DNA of 64,000 nt from Rothia mucilaginosa ATCC 25296 (GCF_000175615.1 NZ_ACVO01000009.1:1-64000), one strand, 5' to 3'; positions 16,860-25,801 are shown, counted from the stretch's first letter. The notes: generated from the sequence alone by a model not told the origin. Translations and numbers: made by a program.

Positions 16860-17912
16860 ATGACTGAACGTCCTAGCGCACACGCGGTGGAATTTGTTGA
16901 CGTCGCCTCGATGGCGAAGTGGATTCAGAAGGACGGCGTAGGCAACATCATTGCCGGCATGGTCGACTTCCTCGAAGAAGACTTCAAGAAGTGGCAGAGC
17001 TTCGACAAGATTCCTCGCGTCGCCTCCCACACCCCCTTCGGTGTGATTGAGCTGATGCCCACCTCCGACAACATCACCTACTCCTTCAAGTACGTGAACG
17101 GCCACCCGTCGAACCCGGCACGCGGCTTCCAGACCGTGACCGCGTTCGGTCTGCTCGCTGACGTGGACAACGGCTACCCGGTGTTCCTGGCTGAGATGAC
17201 CCTGCTGACCGCGCTGCGTACCGCTGGCGTGTCCGCCATGGTTGCTAAGCACCTGGCACGCAAGGATTCGAAGAAGATGGCGATGATCGGTACCGGCTCG
17301 CAGTCTGAGTTCCAGGCGCTGGGTATGCGCGCTGTGCTCGGCATTGAGGACCTGTCCGTCTACGACGTTGACCCGCACGCGATGGAGAAGTTCCGCCGTA
17401 ACCTGGAGCCGCTGGGCTTCCGCATCCACCTGGCTAAGGACGTGGATGAGGCTGTTGAGGGTGCCGACATTATTACCACCTGCACCGCCGATAAGCAGCA
17501 GGCGAAGGTTCTGCTGGACCGCCAGGTGAAGCCCGGCGTGCACCTGAACGCTATTGGTGGCGACTGCCCCGGCAAGACTGAGCTGGAAAGCGAAATTCTG
17601 GACCGCTCCACCGTGTTTGTTGAGTTCCCGCCGCAGACCCGCATTGAGGGCGAGATTCAGCAGAAGGACCCGGACTTCCCGGTGGTGGAGTTCTGGAAGG
17701 TTCTGACCGGTGAGGAGCCGGGCCGCGTATCGGATGAGCAGATTACCCTGTTTGATTCGGTGGGCTTCGCGATTGCTGACTTCTCGGGTCTGCGTTATGC
17801 CCGTGCGGCCACGCAGGACACCGACCTGCAGCAGTTCATTGACCTGGTTGCTAGCCCGGATGATCCGAAGGATCTGTACTCGCTGGTGAACGTTAACGTT
17901 CCGGTGGGCTAA
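16860..17912 (+). CDS. ornithine cyclodeaminase family protein
   Basis: The 350-residue protein belongs to the ornithine cyclodeaminase/mu-crystallin family. Key parts: substrate and dinucleotide-binding residues in FPVFLAEMTLLTALRTAG (near 105-122), the Rossmann motif MIGTGSQSEFQ (near 141-151), and HLNAIGGDCPGKTEL (near 224-238) where the catalytic Asp lies. Ornithine cyclodeaminase converts L-ornithine to L-proline and ammonia using NAD+; other family members reduce imines. The ATG at 16860 has AGGAG six bases upstream. Following the amino-acid permease it suggests a catabolic unit, though a terminator and a palindrome between the two genes argue for separate control. Confidence 0.88.
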   Translation: MTERPSAHAVEFVDVASMAKWIQKDGVGNIIAGMVDFLEEDFKKWQSFDKIPRVASHTPFGVIELMPTSDNITYSFKYVNGHPSNPARGFQTVTAFGLLADVDNGYPVFLAEMTLLTALRTAGVSAMVAKHLARKDSKKMAMIGTGSQSEFQALGMRAVLGIEDLSVYDVDPHAMEKFRRNLEPLGFRIHLAKDVDEAVEGADIITTCTADKQQAKVLLDRQVKPGVHLNAIGGDCPGKTELESEILDRSTVFVEFPPQTRIEGEIQQKDPDFPVVEFWKVLTGEEPGRVSDEQITLFDSVGFAIADFSGLRYARAATQDTDLQQFIDLVASPDDPKDLYSLVNVNVPVG

Positions 17913-18003
17913 AGGGCTAAGCAGCCTGACGCTGAGTGGCCTTGAGCTGGCGAGCCTGTAGGTGCGCCGGCGTAGGCTGCGAGGTTGAGAGTGAATAAAG
18001 TGA

Positions 18004-18033
18004 GAGCCGGGGAGTGGTGACACTCCCCGGCTC
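18004..18033. terminator. bidirectional terminator
   Basis: Arms GAGCCGGGGAGTG and CACTCCCCGGCTC around GTGA, followed by CTTCTTTTAG, lie between the ornithine cyclodeaminase gene and the convergent lipoprotein gene. Confidence 0.85.
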
Positions 18034-18104
18034 CTTCTTTTAGGTAATTTTCTTGTGGGCATTCTGCGGGCGGTTTGCCCGTTCTGCCCTTCAGACGGGT
18101 GCGG

Positions 18105-18917
18105 CTACTGGCGGGTGGCAATAATTTCGCGCGCCTTGGCCACACGCTTTTCTTTCTCTTCTTTCAACTGGTTAAGCTTCGCCTGATTCTTCTCAATTAG
18201 AGGACCCTGATAGGAGGCCTCAATATCACCCAGACGCTGAGCCATACCCACCTTCTGGTTACATTCCGCTTCGATAGTTGCGAGGCGGATTTCCTCCGGC
18301 TTAGCTTCTTCGTTGCCTTGGGAAGAAGTCATGAGATGTGCGCTTTCTTCGGACAACCAGTCGCTCTCTCCCTCCCTGGGGGTTAGCCCGCGTTCACGCA
18401 GGCAGGTCCACCATTCTGAGCGAATATTTTTCCACTCATCGGTTTGGGAGGCATAGGTGTATGCCTGTGAGTTGAGCTCTCCTACAAACCGGTATTCTTT
18501 TTGATCAAGTTCAACATCAGAGAATGCGGCTTTCACCTCTTCTTGGCATCGGGTGTTGATGTCGTCTGATGCTGAATCTTCTGGGCCTCGGGATTCCTTC
18601 TGGGAGTACCCGTACTTTTTGGCGTACTCGACGTTCCAGCTGCCGTATAGGCCTCCCGGTTGCGGGGTGTCTATTGAGGGCACGGCATAGGACTGACCGT
18701 GGTGCGCATAGCACTCGGACATGAGCGTGTGCCACGCCGTGCTCACCGTACGGAGTGTGAGTTCGTCAAAGGCGTACTCGTCCAGTGGAAGGTGTATGTA
18801 GTTCTTTGAATAATCGAGAACAGCTTTTCGTGAGGTGTCCCGCTCGGCGCTATTGGAGCAGGATACGCACGCCCCCAGCAGGCAGAATACTGTTACCGCA
18901 GAGAGAGCCTTACGCAT
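18105..18917 (-). CDS. putative lipoprotein, four-cysteine family (paralogue 2)
   Basis: The 270-residue protein has a lipoprotein signal with lipobox LGAC ending at Cys17 (Cys20 in VSC is a second possibility). It is related along its whole length to the products of 19001-19816 and 3102-3929: YIHLPLDEYAFDELTL, GSWNVEYAKKYG, WWTCLRERGLTP and IEAECNQKVGMAQRLGDIEASYQGPLIEKNQAKLNQLK are shared. Mature-domain cysteines in MSECYAHHG, NTRCQEEV, WWTCLRERG and AECNQKV line up with those of both relatives. Function unknown; it is probably anchored to the outer face of the membrane. GGAGG eight bases upstream supports the ATG at 18917. It lies 83 bases downstream of paralogue 3 and may be co-transcribed. 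Confidence 0.8.
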   Translation of the reverse strand: MRKALSAVTVFCLLGACVSCSNSAERDTSRKAVLDYSKNYIHLPLDEYAFDELTLRTVSTAWHTLMSECYAHHGQSYAVPSIDTPQPGGLYGSWNVEYAKKYGYSQKESRGPEDSASDDINTRCQEEVKAAFSDVELDQKEYRFVGELNSQAYTYASQTDEWKNIRSEWWTCLRERGLTPREGESDWLSEESAHLMTSSQGNEEAKPEEIRLATIEAECNQKVGMAQRLGDIEASYQGPLIEKNQAKLNQLKEEKEKRVAKAREIIATRQ

Positions 18918-19000
18918 AGGCTTTTCCTCCTCCATACCTCGACGTTCAAACGGAGTTACCCCAATTATCCCAAGGGCTCCTATCTGCTTGTCGCTGATAT

Positions 19001-19816
19001 CTACTGGTGGGTGGCGATAATTTCACGCGCCTTCGCTATCTTCGCATCACGATCGGCCTTCAATTCATTCAGCAGCGCCTGATTCTTCTCAATCAAAGGA
19101 CCCTGATAGGACGCCTCAATATCACCCAAACGCTGAGCCAACCTCACCTTCTCACTACATTGAGCTTCAATGGTCGCCAGGCGAATAACCTCCTCCAACA
19201 CTTTGGGATCATCAGCATTCAGATTGGCCGTTTCTTGGCTCGACCATTCACCGTCCCCGGTGCGAGGCGTCAACCCTTTCTCACGCTGGCAGTCCCACCA
19301 ATCTGAGCGGGCTTTCTTCCATTCAGGGTCACCCTGCGCACGCTGGTACGCTTCGCCACTGATACGACGGACGGGGCGGTACTTTTCCTCATCAGCCTCA
19401 TCAAACTTGAGCGCATTCAGTTCTTCCCGATGCTCTTCGCGGCAGCTGGCCTTGACGTCTTCAGGGATGCTGTCATAAATCCTAGACTGCTCTTCTCTGA
19501 CTTTGCTGGACGTAAAATGATTCGCCGCATGCTTCACATTCCAGGAGCCGTACTGGGAGGCGTCGCCAGAAACGAAGCCGTTTTCTAGAATTTCAAAATC
19601 GTATCCCTTTTTCGCGTAGCACTCTTTAAGAATCAACAAATACGCCCTATATGTTATATCTAGGGCCTGGTCACTCATGTCGTATTCATCGAGCGGAAGA
19701 GTAATATAGTTATTTTCAAAATCCAGCTGGGCTTTGAGGCTAGTATCTTTAGGCGCAGCGGCGCAGGAACTTAAAGCTAAAGCAAAGCAGGCGAGTAGGG
19801 CAGCAGATTTCTTCAT
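19001..19816 (-). CDS. putative lipoprotein, four-cysteine family (paralogue 3)
   Basis: The 271-residue protein begins MKKSAALLACFALALSSC, a lipoprotein signal with Cys18 as the modified residue. It shares with paralogue 2 a nearly identical C-terminal helix (LATIEAQCSEKVRLAQRLGD, IEASYQGPLIEKNQ, AKAREIIAT) and WWDCQREKGLTPR. The N-terminal block NYITLPLDEYDMSDQALD matches both relatives. The C-terminal helix is charged and likely coiled. Tandem arrangement with paralogue 2 points to local duplication, and the third copy 15 kb away to an older one. No domain of known function was recognised. The upstream signal is AAGGAGTCGGTAACA, giving a spacing of about ten bases. Confidence 0.8.
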   Translation of the reverse strand: MKKSAALLACFALALSSCAAAPKDTSLKAQLDFENNYITLPLDEYDMSDQALDITYRAYLLILKECYAKKGYDFEILENGFVSGDASQYGSWNVKHAANHFTSSKVREEQSRIYDSIPEDVKASCREEHREELNALKFDEADEEKYRPVRRISGEAYQRAQGDPEWKKARSDWWDCQREKGLTPRTGDGEWSSQETANLNADDPKVLEEVIRLATIEAQCSEKVRLAQRLGDIEASYQGPLIEKNQALLNELKADRDAKIAKAREIIATHQ

Positions 19817-20019
19817 TGTTACCGACTCCTTTCAGGGGAATGACGCCGCGGTCATTCATATCCACAACCCGCAACCATTGGCGAGCCGAAGTCAGGAAAT
19901 CCATCGCATGTCCCAAACTGAAGTTGAGAGTGCGATTCTCATATCTCCTGTGATTTGCGTTAACACTAACACGCCTAGGTAATTCCATGCGTGGTTTAAG
20001 CCGCCCAAACCACAACGAA

Positions 20020-20056
20020 AAAGGTTCCGACGCGCACACAACGCATCGGAACCTTT
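20020..20056 (-). terminator. rho-independent terminator of methyltransferase gene
   Basis: Arms AAAGGTTCCGA and TCGGAACCTTT; on the minus strand the stem is followed by TTTTTCGTTG, 26 bases past the methyltransferase stop. Confidence 0.8.
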
Positions 20057-20081
20057 AAACACCTCATAAACAGCCACCAAA

Positions 20082-20783
20082 CTACGACGGAATCTGGCCA
20101 AACACATGGCGGCGAACCCACGCATGCATCGCAATACCCGCAGCCGTCGCCGCATTCATCGAACGCGTCGACCCAAACTGCTCAATCGACAGAGTATCCC
20201 TAGCCGCCGCATGCAACTCCTCCGACAAACCCGGGCCCTCCTGACCAAAAACCAGCACACACTTCTTCGGCAGATCATACGTCTCCAGGGGCACCGAATC
20301 CGGAAAAATATCAATACCAATAATCTCCAGACCCTCACCCTGCGCCCACGCCACAAAATCCTCAATCGTCGGATGATGACGCACATGCTGATAACGATCC
20401 GTCACCATCGCACCACGACGATTCCAGCGGCGACGCCCAATAATATGGACCTCCTTCGCCAACATCGCATTCGCCGTGCGCACCACCGTGCCAATATTCA
20501 AATCATGCTGCCAATTCTCAATCGCCACATGAAAATCATGGCGGCGCGTATCCAGGTCAGCAATAATCGCGTCCATCGACCAGTAACGGTACTTATCCAC
20601 CACGTTACGGCGGTCGCCCTCACGCAGCAGCTCCTCATCCCAGTGGTCGCCCTCAGGCCACGGGCCCTCCCACGGGCCCACACCCACCTCAAAACGGGCA
20701 GTACCCTGCTCAGTACCCTCAACAGCCTCAGCTACAGCCGCCTCCGCAGGCACAGCCTCAGCCGCCTCACGATTCTCAACCAT
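20082..20783 (-). CDS. SpoU/TrmH family RNA 2'-O-methyltransferase
   Basis: The 233-residue protein has the SPOUT (SpoU) knot motifs: NIGTVVRTANAM (motif 1), VFGQEGPGLSEE (motif 2) and IEQFGSTRSMNAATAAGIAMHAW (motif 3, quoted key FGSTRSMNAA). It would use S-adenosylmethionine to methylate a ribose in tRNA or rRNA; the exact nucleotide is unknown. An acidic, Ala/Glu-rich N-terminal part of about 60 residues precedes the fold. I start it at the ATG at 20783, which has AAGGTGG five bases upstream; a frame continues to 20870 but its first 29 residues look like non-coding sequence. The pyrE gene lies 168 bases upstream on the same strand. Confidence 0.85.
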   Translation of the reverse strand: MVENREAAEAVPAEAAVAEAVEGTEQGTARFEVGVGPWEGPWPEGDHWDEELLREGDRRNVVDKYRYWSMDAIIADLDTRRHDFHVAIENWQHDLNIGTVVRTANAMLAKEVHIIGRRRWNRRGAMVTDRYQHVRHHPTIEDFVAWAQGEGLEIIGIDIFPDSVPLETYDLPKKCVLVFGQEGPGLSEELHAAARDTLSIEQFGSTRSMNAATAAGIAMHAWVRRHVFGQIPS

Positions 20784-20951
20784 CACAACCACCTTCACGC
20801 CAACAACCAGCGCCACAACCGGCGCCCACAGAGCCATCTTACAGACAAAAACCCGCACCACCAGCCACACACAGTAGCCAGCGGCACGGGTTCACCCGCC
20901 GCAACGGGAATGCCTTAAAAATTTAGAGGTCCTAGTCCAAACCAGTAGAGA

Positions 20952-21533
20952 CTAGTCCAGGCCCAGCTCATCCTTCGAGTACGCGTACAGGCACGGGACG
21001 CCCGCAACCTCTTCCACATGCTCCTTAGCGCCGGTCGCACGGTCAACAATCACAGCAACCGCCACAACCTCAGCGCCAGCCTTACGCAGCGCCTCAACAG
21101 CAGTCAGCGCCGAACCACCGGTCGTGGAGGTGTCCTCAACAGCAACCACGCGGCGACCCTCAACGCTGGGGCCCTCCACCTGACGGCCCATGCCGTAAGA
21201 CTTCTGAGCCTTACGCACCACAAACGCGTCAATCGCACGGTCCTGATCACCAGCGGCACGCATAATCGCGGTACCCACCGGGTCAGCACCCATGGTCAGG
21301 CCGCCAGCAGCCTCAAACTCGATGCCGTTCTTATCCAGCAGGTCCAGCATGACCTGACCCACCAGGCGAGAAGCCTCGTGATGCAGGGTGATGCGGCGCA
21401 GGTCAACGTAGTAGTCGGCTTCCTTGCCGGAGGCGAGGACCACGTGCCCGCGCACCACAGCCAGCTCAGAAATCAGCTGGCGCAGGCGTTCACGGGCTTC
21501 TTCAATGGGGAGGTTTTCAGAAAGCTTAGTCAT
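20952..21533 (-). CDS. pyrE: orotate phosphoribosyltransferase
   Basis: The 193-residue protein has the PRPP-binding motif VVAVEDTSTTGGSAL (near residues 120-134) and the family start ELAVVRGHVVLASGKEADYYVDLRRITLHHEA (key piece SGKEADYYVDLR near 36-47). It joins orotate and PRPP to form orotidine 5'-monophosphate in pyrimidine synthesis, in the cytoplasm. The transcript looks leaderless: TACACT ends six bases before the ATG and there is no Shine-Dalgarno sequence. It is flanked by the SpoU gene and, 65 bases upstream, pabB on the same strand; no other pyr genes are in the window. Confidence 0.93.
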   Translation of the reverse strand: MTKLSENLPIEEARERLRQLISELAVVRGHVVLASGKEADYYVDLRRITLHHEASRLVGQVMLDLLDKNGIEFEAAGGLTMGADPVGTAIMRAAGDQDRAIDAFVVRKAQKSYGMGRQVEGPSVEGRRVVAVEDTSTTGGSALTAVEALRKAGAEVVAVAVIVDRATGAKEHVEEVAGVPCLYAYSKDELGLD

Positions 21534-21539
21534 AGTTCA

Positions 21540-21545
21540 AGTGTA
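21540..21545 (-). promoter_or_regulatory. -10 box of leaderless pyrE transcript
   Basis: On the minus strand TACACT, six bases, then the pyrE ATG at 21533. No -35 hexamer of quality is visible. Confidence 0.5.
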
Positions 21546-21598
21546 GCGGCTCACGTGCAGGCGGCGCAGACTATTCCCTGTGCTATTCCAGCGCTAGG

Positions 21599-23191
21599 CT
21601 ATTCCACCACGCGACCCACCGACGGCGGCAACGCGGCGCGCAGCTTCGTCAGCATCTCCTCATACTCGGCGGTCGGGTCGGAATCAGCCACGATAGCGCC
21701 ACCCGCGGCAAGAGTCACCGTGCCCTCATCGTGCGCCACGAGCGTGCGAATCACAATCGACAGGTTCGCCGAACCATCCGCCGACACAAAACCCAGAGCA
21801 CCCGAATACACGCCGCGAGCGCGACCCTCCAGACCCTCAATAATCTGCATGGTCGAAGGCTTCGGGGCACCCGTCATCGAACCACCCGGGAAGCACGCCC
21901 GCGCGGCGGTCACCGCAGAAATTCCCTCACGCAGACGCGAACTGACCGTAGACACCAGCTGATGCACCGTCGAATAGCTCTCCACTCCCATAAGCACGGG
22001 CACGCGCACGGACGCCGGGTCAGACACTGTAGACAGGTCATTACGCAGCAGATCCACGATCATGAGGTTCTCGGCGCGGGTCTTCTCATCGGTACGCAAC
22101 CATACCGCAGCGGCGGCATCTTCTTCCGGGGTGGCGCCGCGAGCAATCGTGCCCTTAATCGGCTTCGTCTGGGCGTTGCGGTGCGTATCCACACTCAAAA
22201 AACGCTCCGGCGAAGAAGAAAGCACCGAAAAATCACCGCACCGCAAATACGCCGCATAGGGTGCCGCATTGTGGGCGCGCTGGCGGCGGTACAGCTCAAA
22301 GAAAAGCTCCGGGCTCGGATTCTGGATGCGCGCGACCGTCTGCGCGGTCAGGCACACCTCGTAGCTGTTACCCTCGTAGATTTCGTGCTGACTAGCGCGA
22401 ACGGCATCCATGTAGGCTTCCGCGGCAGGTGCCGGGAAGAGCAGGGGCTCGGCGAGCTCAGGGGCATTGTCAGGGGTGTTGAGGGGAGTATTTTCGGAGG
22501 CGCACTCCCCTGCCGCATTCAGCACCGGAGTCAGCGCCGCACTCAGCAGCCGCTCCGCCGCCTCACACCACGACTCATCGCCCACCAGCCAGCTACGCGC
22601 CGCAGCCCCCGGGCGGGCATGCTCATGCACCAGATAGCGGACCGCCGGCAACCACAGAGAATCCGGGGTCGGCGCCTCATGCGCCGGCAGGTAGCCGGGC
22701 ACCGGGTGGCCGTGCTCCATGCCCATGGCGGCACGCGCCTCATAGCCGAAATAGCCCACGTAACCGCCACGCAAACCCGCGGGCAGACCGGTTGCCGCCG
22801 CCGCATCCGGGTGCACACGCGGTGCGCAGGCGAGCGCCGCCTCCAGCTGGGCGAAGGGGTCTTCCCCGCCAGACTCAGCCGCCGCACGCGCCGAATCCAC
22901 ACGCAGGGGCGACAGCTGCGCCGGGACCACACCCACATACGAGGCAACCGACATGGGCGACTCCTCGCGCGCCGAATCCAGCCAGAAGGAATACTCGGCG
23001 CCACCGGTCAGCAGCGGGTACGCCTCCTCGCAGTTCACCGCGAAAGGAAGCGGGCGCACGACAAGCTCCCGCGTCTGCGCATCCCACGGGATGCTCTGCA
23101 GAATACTCGGCAGGGCATGAGGGGACGCAGAAGCGGGAGCGTTCGAGGTAGAAAAAATACGGTCCGCGGAAGTTTCAGTCACGGACTCCAT
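21599..23191 (-). CDS. pabB: aminodeoxychorismate synthase component I
   Basis: The 530-residue protein is a chorismate-binding enzyme. The motif PIKGTIARG (near residues 342-350) has the catalytic lysine typical of PabB rather than the alanine of anthranilate synthase TrpE. Other signatures: MIVDLLRNDLS, FPGGSMTGAPKP and GVYSGALGF. It aminates chorismate to 4-amino-4-deoxychorismate for folate synthesis, normally with a glutamine amidotransferase PabA, which is not in the window. The N-terminal part (about 1-230) is more divergent with Ala-rich insertions. The ATG at 23191 has no clear Shine-Dalgarno sequence; the start could be a few codons off. Confidence 0.85.
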   Translation of the reverse strand: MESVTETSADRIFSTSNAPASASPHALPSILQSIPWDAQTRELVVRPLPFAVNCEEAYPLLTGGAEYSFWLDSAREESPMSVASYVGVVPAQLSPLRVDSARAAAESGGEDPFAQLEAALACAPRVHPDAAAATGLPAGLRGGYVGYFGYEARAAMGMEHGHPVPGYLPAHEAPTPDSLWLPAVRYLVHEHARPGAAARSWLVGDESWCEAAERLLSAALTPVLNAAGECASENTPLNTPDNAPELAEPLLFPAPAAEAYMDAVRASQHEIYEGNSYEVCLTAQTVARIQNPSPELFFELYRRQRAHNAAPYAAYLRCGDFSVLSSSPERFLSVDTHRNAQTKPIKGTIARGATPEEDAAAAVWLRTDEKTRAENLMIVDLLRNDLSTVSDPASVRVPVLMGVESYSTVHQLVSTVSSRLREGISAVTAARACFPGGSMTGAPKPSTMQIIEGLEGRARGVYSGALGFVSADGSANLSIVIRTLVAHDEGTVTLAAGGAIVADSDPTAEYEEMLTKLRAALPPSVGRVVE

Positions 23192-23218
23192 TGTATGGCG
23201 TACAGGCGAACTGGCGGT

Positions 23219-23551
23219 TTAGTGAACAACTGCGGGTGCTTCGCCGTTTTCGCTGGTCATCGGCAGGCCGGCAGCGAACCATGCGCTGGTGCCGCCCGCA
23301 ATGTTGTGTGCGGCGTAGCCGTGCTCGCGCAGGAAGGTTGCCGCGCGGTTCGAACGGCCGCCGCCGTGGCAGATGACGTAGAAGTCTTCGCCGGGTGCGG
23401 GCAGTTCTTCCAGACGCTCAGCGATGGTGCCGAGGGTGATGTGCTTGGCGCCGGTGGCGTGGCCGCCCTCCCACTCGTAGTCTTCACGCACGTCGATGAT
23501 GGTTGCGCCTGCGGGAACGTCGCGGGGGTCAACCTGGGGTACAGCAGTCAT
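23219..23551 (-). CDS. rhodanese-like domain protein
   Basis: The 110-residue protein is a single rhodanese domain: IIDVREDYEWEGGHATGAKHITLG near residues 18-41 (key piece DVREDYEWEGGHATGA) and active-site loop VICHGGGRSNRAA with Cys at about 67. Small PspE/GlpE-type rhodaneses carry sulfane sulfur on this cysteine. The substrate is unknown. The ATG at 23551 is chosen for AAAGGAG five to six bases upstream; an open frame extends to 23809 but its extra residues are not domain-like. It lies 27 bases past the pabB start, same strand. Confidence 0.85.
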   Translation of the reverse strand: MTAVPQVDPRDVPAGATIIDVREDYEWEGGHATGAKHITLGTIAERLEELPAPGEDFYVICHGGGRSNRAATFLREHGYAAHNIAGGTSAWFAAGLPMTSENGEAPAVVH

Positions 23552-23862
23552 GGGGTTCTCCTTTGAAATGGTTAAAAAATGATCCAGTCGGCACGACGGG
23601 GTGCCGGGTGGGCATAGTTGTGGTTCCACTCTAGCGCTTTGGGGGTGTGCGGCGCATCTAGCCCGGTATTTGGGGGTTTGTGAGATTCGGAAATGATGCA
23701 TACGAAAAAATCGAAATGGTTTTTCATGCACTGATTGATGGTTCAATCTTTGAAATACAGGCACACACCATGTATACATATGCACCCATAAGGGTATACA
23801 CTTATACACATATTGTCCGGGTCACACAGAACCCCGGGCTTGCACAGAAAAGAATTACCACC
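23552..23862. other. divergent intergenic region before peptide transporter
   Basis: The AT-rich part 23690-23830 carries GTATAC twice (about 23772 and 23797) and a TATACACTTATACAC direct repeat, plus TGCAT-GAAAAA / TTTTTCATGCA arms at about 23698-23731. These may be regulator sites for the POT gene. No gene is visible. Confidence 0.4.
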
Positions 23863-25323
23863 ATGTCTCACACCATTACAGGTGCCGAACCCAAGGACAC
23901 CAAGACCTTCTTCGGCCACCCGAGCATGCTCGCGAACCTGTTCACCGTAGAAATGTGGGAGCGCTTCTCCTTCTACGGTATGCAGGGCATCATGATCTAC
24001 TACCTGTACTACACCGCCGACAAGGGCGGCCTGGGCCTCGACAAGGACCTCGCCACCGGCGTTATCGGCGCATACGGTGCAGTCGTGTACCTCATGGCAA
24101 TCCTCGGCGGTATCCTCGGTGACCGAATCCTCGGCCCCGAGCGTACCCTCTTCTACTCCGCCATCGGCATCATGGCGGGTCACATCTCCCTCTCCCTCAT
24201 CCCCGGCATTCCGGGTGTGGTGATTGGTCTGCTGCTGGTCGCTATCGGCTCCGGCGGTCTGAAGAGTAACGCATCCGTGCTGGTCGGTTCGCTCTACAGC
24301 GACAACGACTCACGCCGCGACGCAGGCTTCACCATCTTCTACATCGGCGTGAACACCGGTGCACTGATCGGCCCGATCCTGACCGGTTGGGGCTGGCAGG
24401 CTGGCGGCTTCCACCTCGGCTTCGGTCTTGCCGCAATCGGTATGGCTGCCGGTCTGATCCAGTACTCGCTGACCCGCAAGAACCTGCCCGCCTCCGTGCA
24501 CCACGTGGGCACCCCCTTCACCGGCGGCCAGAAGCGTAACTTCTTCCTGGCACTGGTCGGTATCGTCGTCGTTCTCGGCATCCTGTTGGCAACCGGTCTG
24601 ATGACCGCAGACAACCTCAAAAACTGGGTCATGGGCTTCATCTTCATCGGCGCTATCGCCCTGTTCGCTCAGCTGCTGAGCGCTAAGGACGTCACCTCCG
24701 ATGAGCGTTCCCGCGTCACCGCGTTCATCCCCCTGTGGATTGCAAACGCCGTGTTCTGGGCACTGTACCAGCAGCAGTTCACCGTCATGGCGGTGTACTC
24801 GGATGAGCGCCTCAACTGGAACATCCTGGGCATGGAGCTGAGCCCGAACCTGGTCAACTCCATCAACCCGATCTTCATCATCGTCTTCGGCATGATGTTC
24901 TCCGCCCTGTGGACCAAGTGGGGCGACCGCCAGCCGGTCACCACCCTGAAGTTCTCCGCAGCGCTAATCATTATTGGTCTGGCGTTCTGGATCTTCCTCG
25001 CTCAGGCGGGCGTTCAGAGCGTGAACGTCGGCTGGATCGTGCTGATTCTGTTCGTCTGCACCATCGCTGAGCTGATTATTTCGCCGGTGGGTATTTCGCT
25101 GGCGACCAAGCTCGCACCGAAAGCGCACCGCGTGAACATGATGGCACTGTACTTCACCTCCGTGGCAATGGGTACCGTGCTCTCCGGTTGGCTGGCTCCG
25201 TTCTACAGCATGGAGACTGAGGTTCCCTACTTCACCTGGATGGGTATTATCACCATCGCGACCGGTATTCTGCTGTTCCTGGTGCACAAGCCGGTTCAGA
25301 AGATGATGCGCGGCGTGAAGTAG
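23863..25323 (+). CDS. POT family di-/tripeptide transporter
   Basis: The 486-residue protein is a proton-coupled oligopeptide transporter: MWERFSFYGMQGIMIYYLYYT near residues 30-50 (ExxER-type helix 1, quoted key ERFSFYGMQG), GDRILGPERT near 88-97, and FTIFYIGVNTGALIGP near 158-173, which is the PTR2 signature. About 14 membrane segments. It imports small peptides into the cytoplasm. The ATG at 23863 has only AAAGAA as a weak signal; the open frame upstream to 23680 has no membrane-protein character. A strong terminator follows at 25401-25440. Confidence 0.92.
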   Translation: MSHTITGAEPKDTKTFFGHPSMLANLFTVEMWERFSFYGMQGIMIYYLYYTADKGGLGLDKDLATGVIGAYGAVVYLMAILGGILGDRILGPERTLFYSAIGIMAGHISLSLIPGIPGVVIGLLLVAIGSGGLKSNASVLVGSLYSDNDSRRDAGFTIFYIGVNTGALIGPILTGWGWQAGGFHLGFGLAAIGMAAGLIQYSLTRKNLPASVHHVGTPFTGGQKRNFFLALVGIVVVLGILLATGLMTADNLKNWVMGFIFIGAIALFAQLLSAKDVTSDERSRVTAFIPLWIANAVFWALYQQQFTVMAVYSDERLNWNILGMELSPNLVNSINPIFIIVFGMMFSALWTKWGDRQPVTTLKFSAALIIIGLAFWIFLAQAGVQSVNVGWIVLILFVCTIAELIISPVGISLATKLAPKAHRVNMMALYFTSVAMGTVLSGWLAPFYSMETEVPYFTWMGIITIATGILLFLVHKPVQKMMRGVK

Positions 25324-25400
25324 CCACAAAGTTACTTGCCTGCACTGCTGATTCGCTGTTGCAGGCGGCGTGAGCGTGTATAGGCGAGCGCATATAGGTT

Positions 25401-25440
25401 AGGGCCCCGAATCCTTGAATTACCAAGGGTTCGGGGCCCT
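25401..25440 (+). terminator. terminator of POT gene
   Basis: Seventeen-base arms starting AGGGCCCCGAA and ending TTCGGGGCCCT with one G-U pair, 78 bases after the stop. The following TTGCTGT is a poor T tract. Confidence 0.75.
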
Positions 25441-25511
25441 TGCTGTATGCCCTGGTATCCGGAGTGCCAGCAAGTTGAGGGGGTTCAGGAGAGTGGGTTT
25501 AAGGGCGTTCC

Positions 25512-25547
25512 CTTAATAAGACAATCCGCGCGGATTTTCTTATTAAG
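25512..25547. promoter_or_regulatory. 36-bp palindrome, copy 1
   Basis: CTTAATAAGA-CAATCCGCG meets its near-exact complement CGGATTTTCTTATTAAG, one mismatch in 18 pairs. It lies 255 bases before the DUF4242 gene and just before a related palindrome. Confidence 0.7.
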
Positions 25548-25550
25548 CGC

Positions 25551-25585
25551 CTTAATAAGAAAATCGGGTCAATTGTCTCAATAAG
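25551..25585. promoter_or_regulatory. 35-bp palindrome, copy 2
   Basis: Arms CTTAATAAGA and TCTCAATAAG with inner AAT/ATT, same arm sequence as copy 1, centres about 38 bp apart. Together the two elements give four CTTA(A/T)T(A/G)AG half sites. Confidence 0.65.
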
Positions 25586-25801
25586 CATCCCTTCTGTGAC
25601 AGGCGGGTTGCCGCGCGCGGAACTGTGACGATTTATGTCTCCGCGTGAACGCGCATGACGAACAACAGGGTCACAAAAGGACGCATTAAGCCACGAACAG
25701 AAATCTACTAGACAGCCCTCAACCACAGGTCTAAGGTGAATCCAGAACGAGCCGGAAAACCTTCCGGCACGACCCTTCAACCCTTAGCCGAGGAGAAAAT
25801 C

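Larger units (their letters stand above)
25324..25801. other. long intergenic region before DUF4242 gene
   Basis: Contents in order: POT terminator, the two large palindromes, and a 200-base leader. The leader contains GTGAC motifs and a GCCGGAA/TTCCGGC hairpin (about 25750-25767) shortly before the GAGGAG ribosome-binding site. I see no gene. Confidence 0.5.

Noticed and set aside
20784..20870. Upstream extension of the SpoU methyltransferase
   Set aside because: Extra 29 residues look like Val/Trp-rich non-coding translation; a better start with AAGGTGG lies at 20783.
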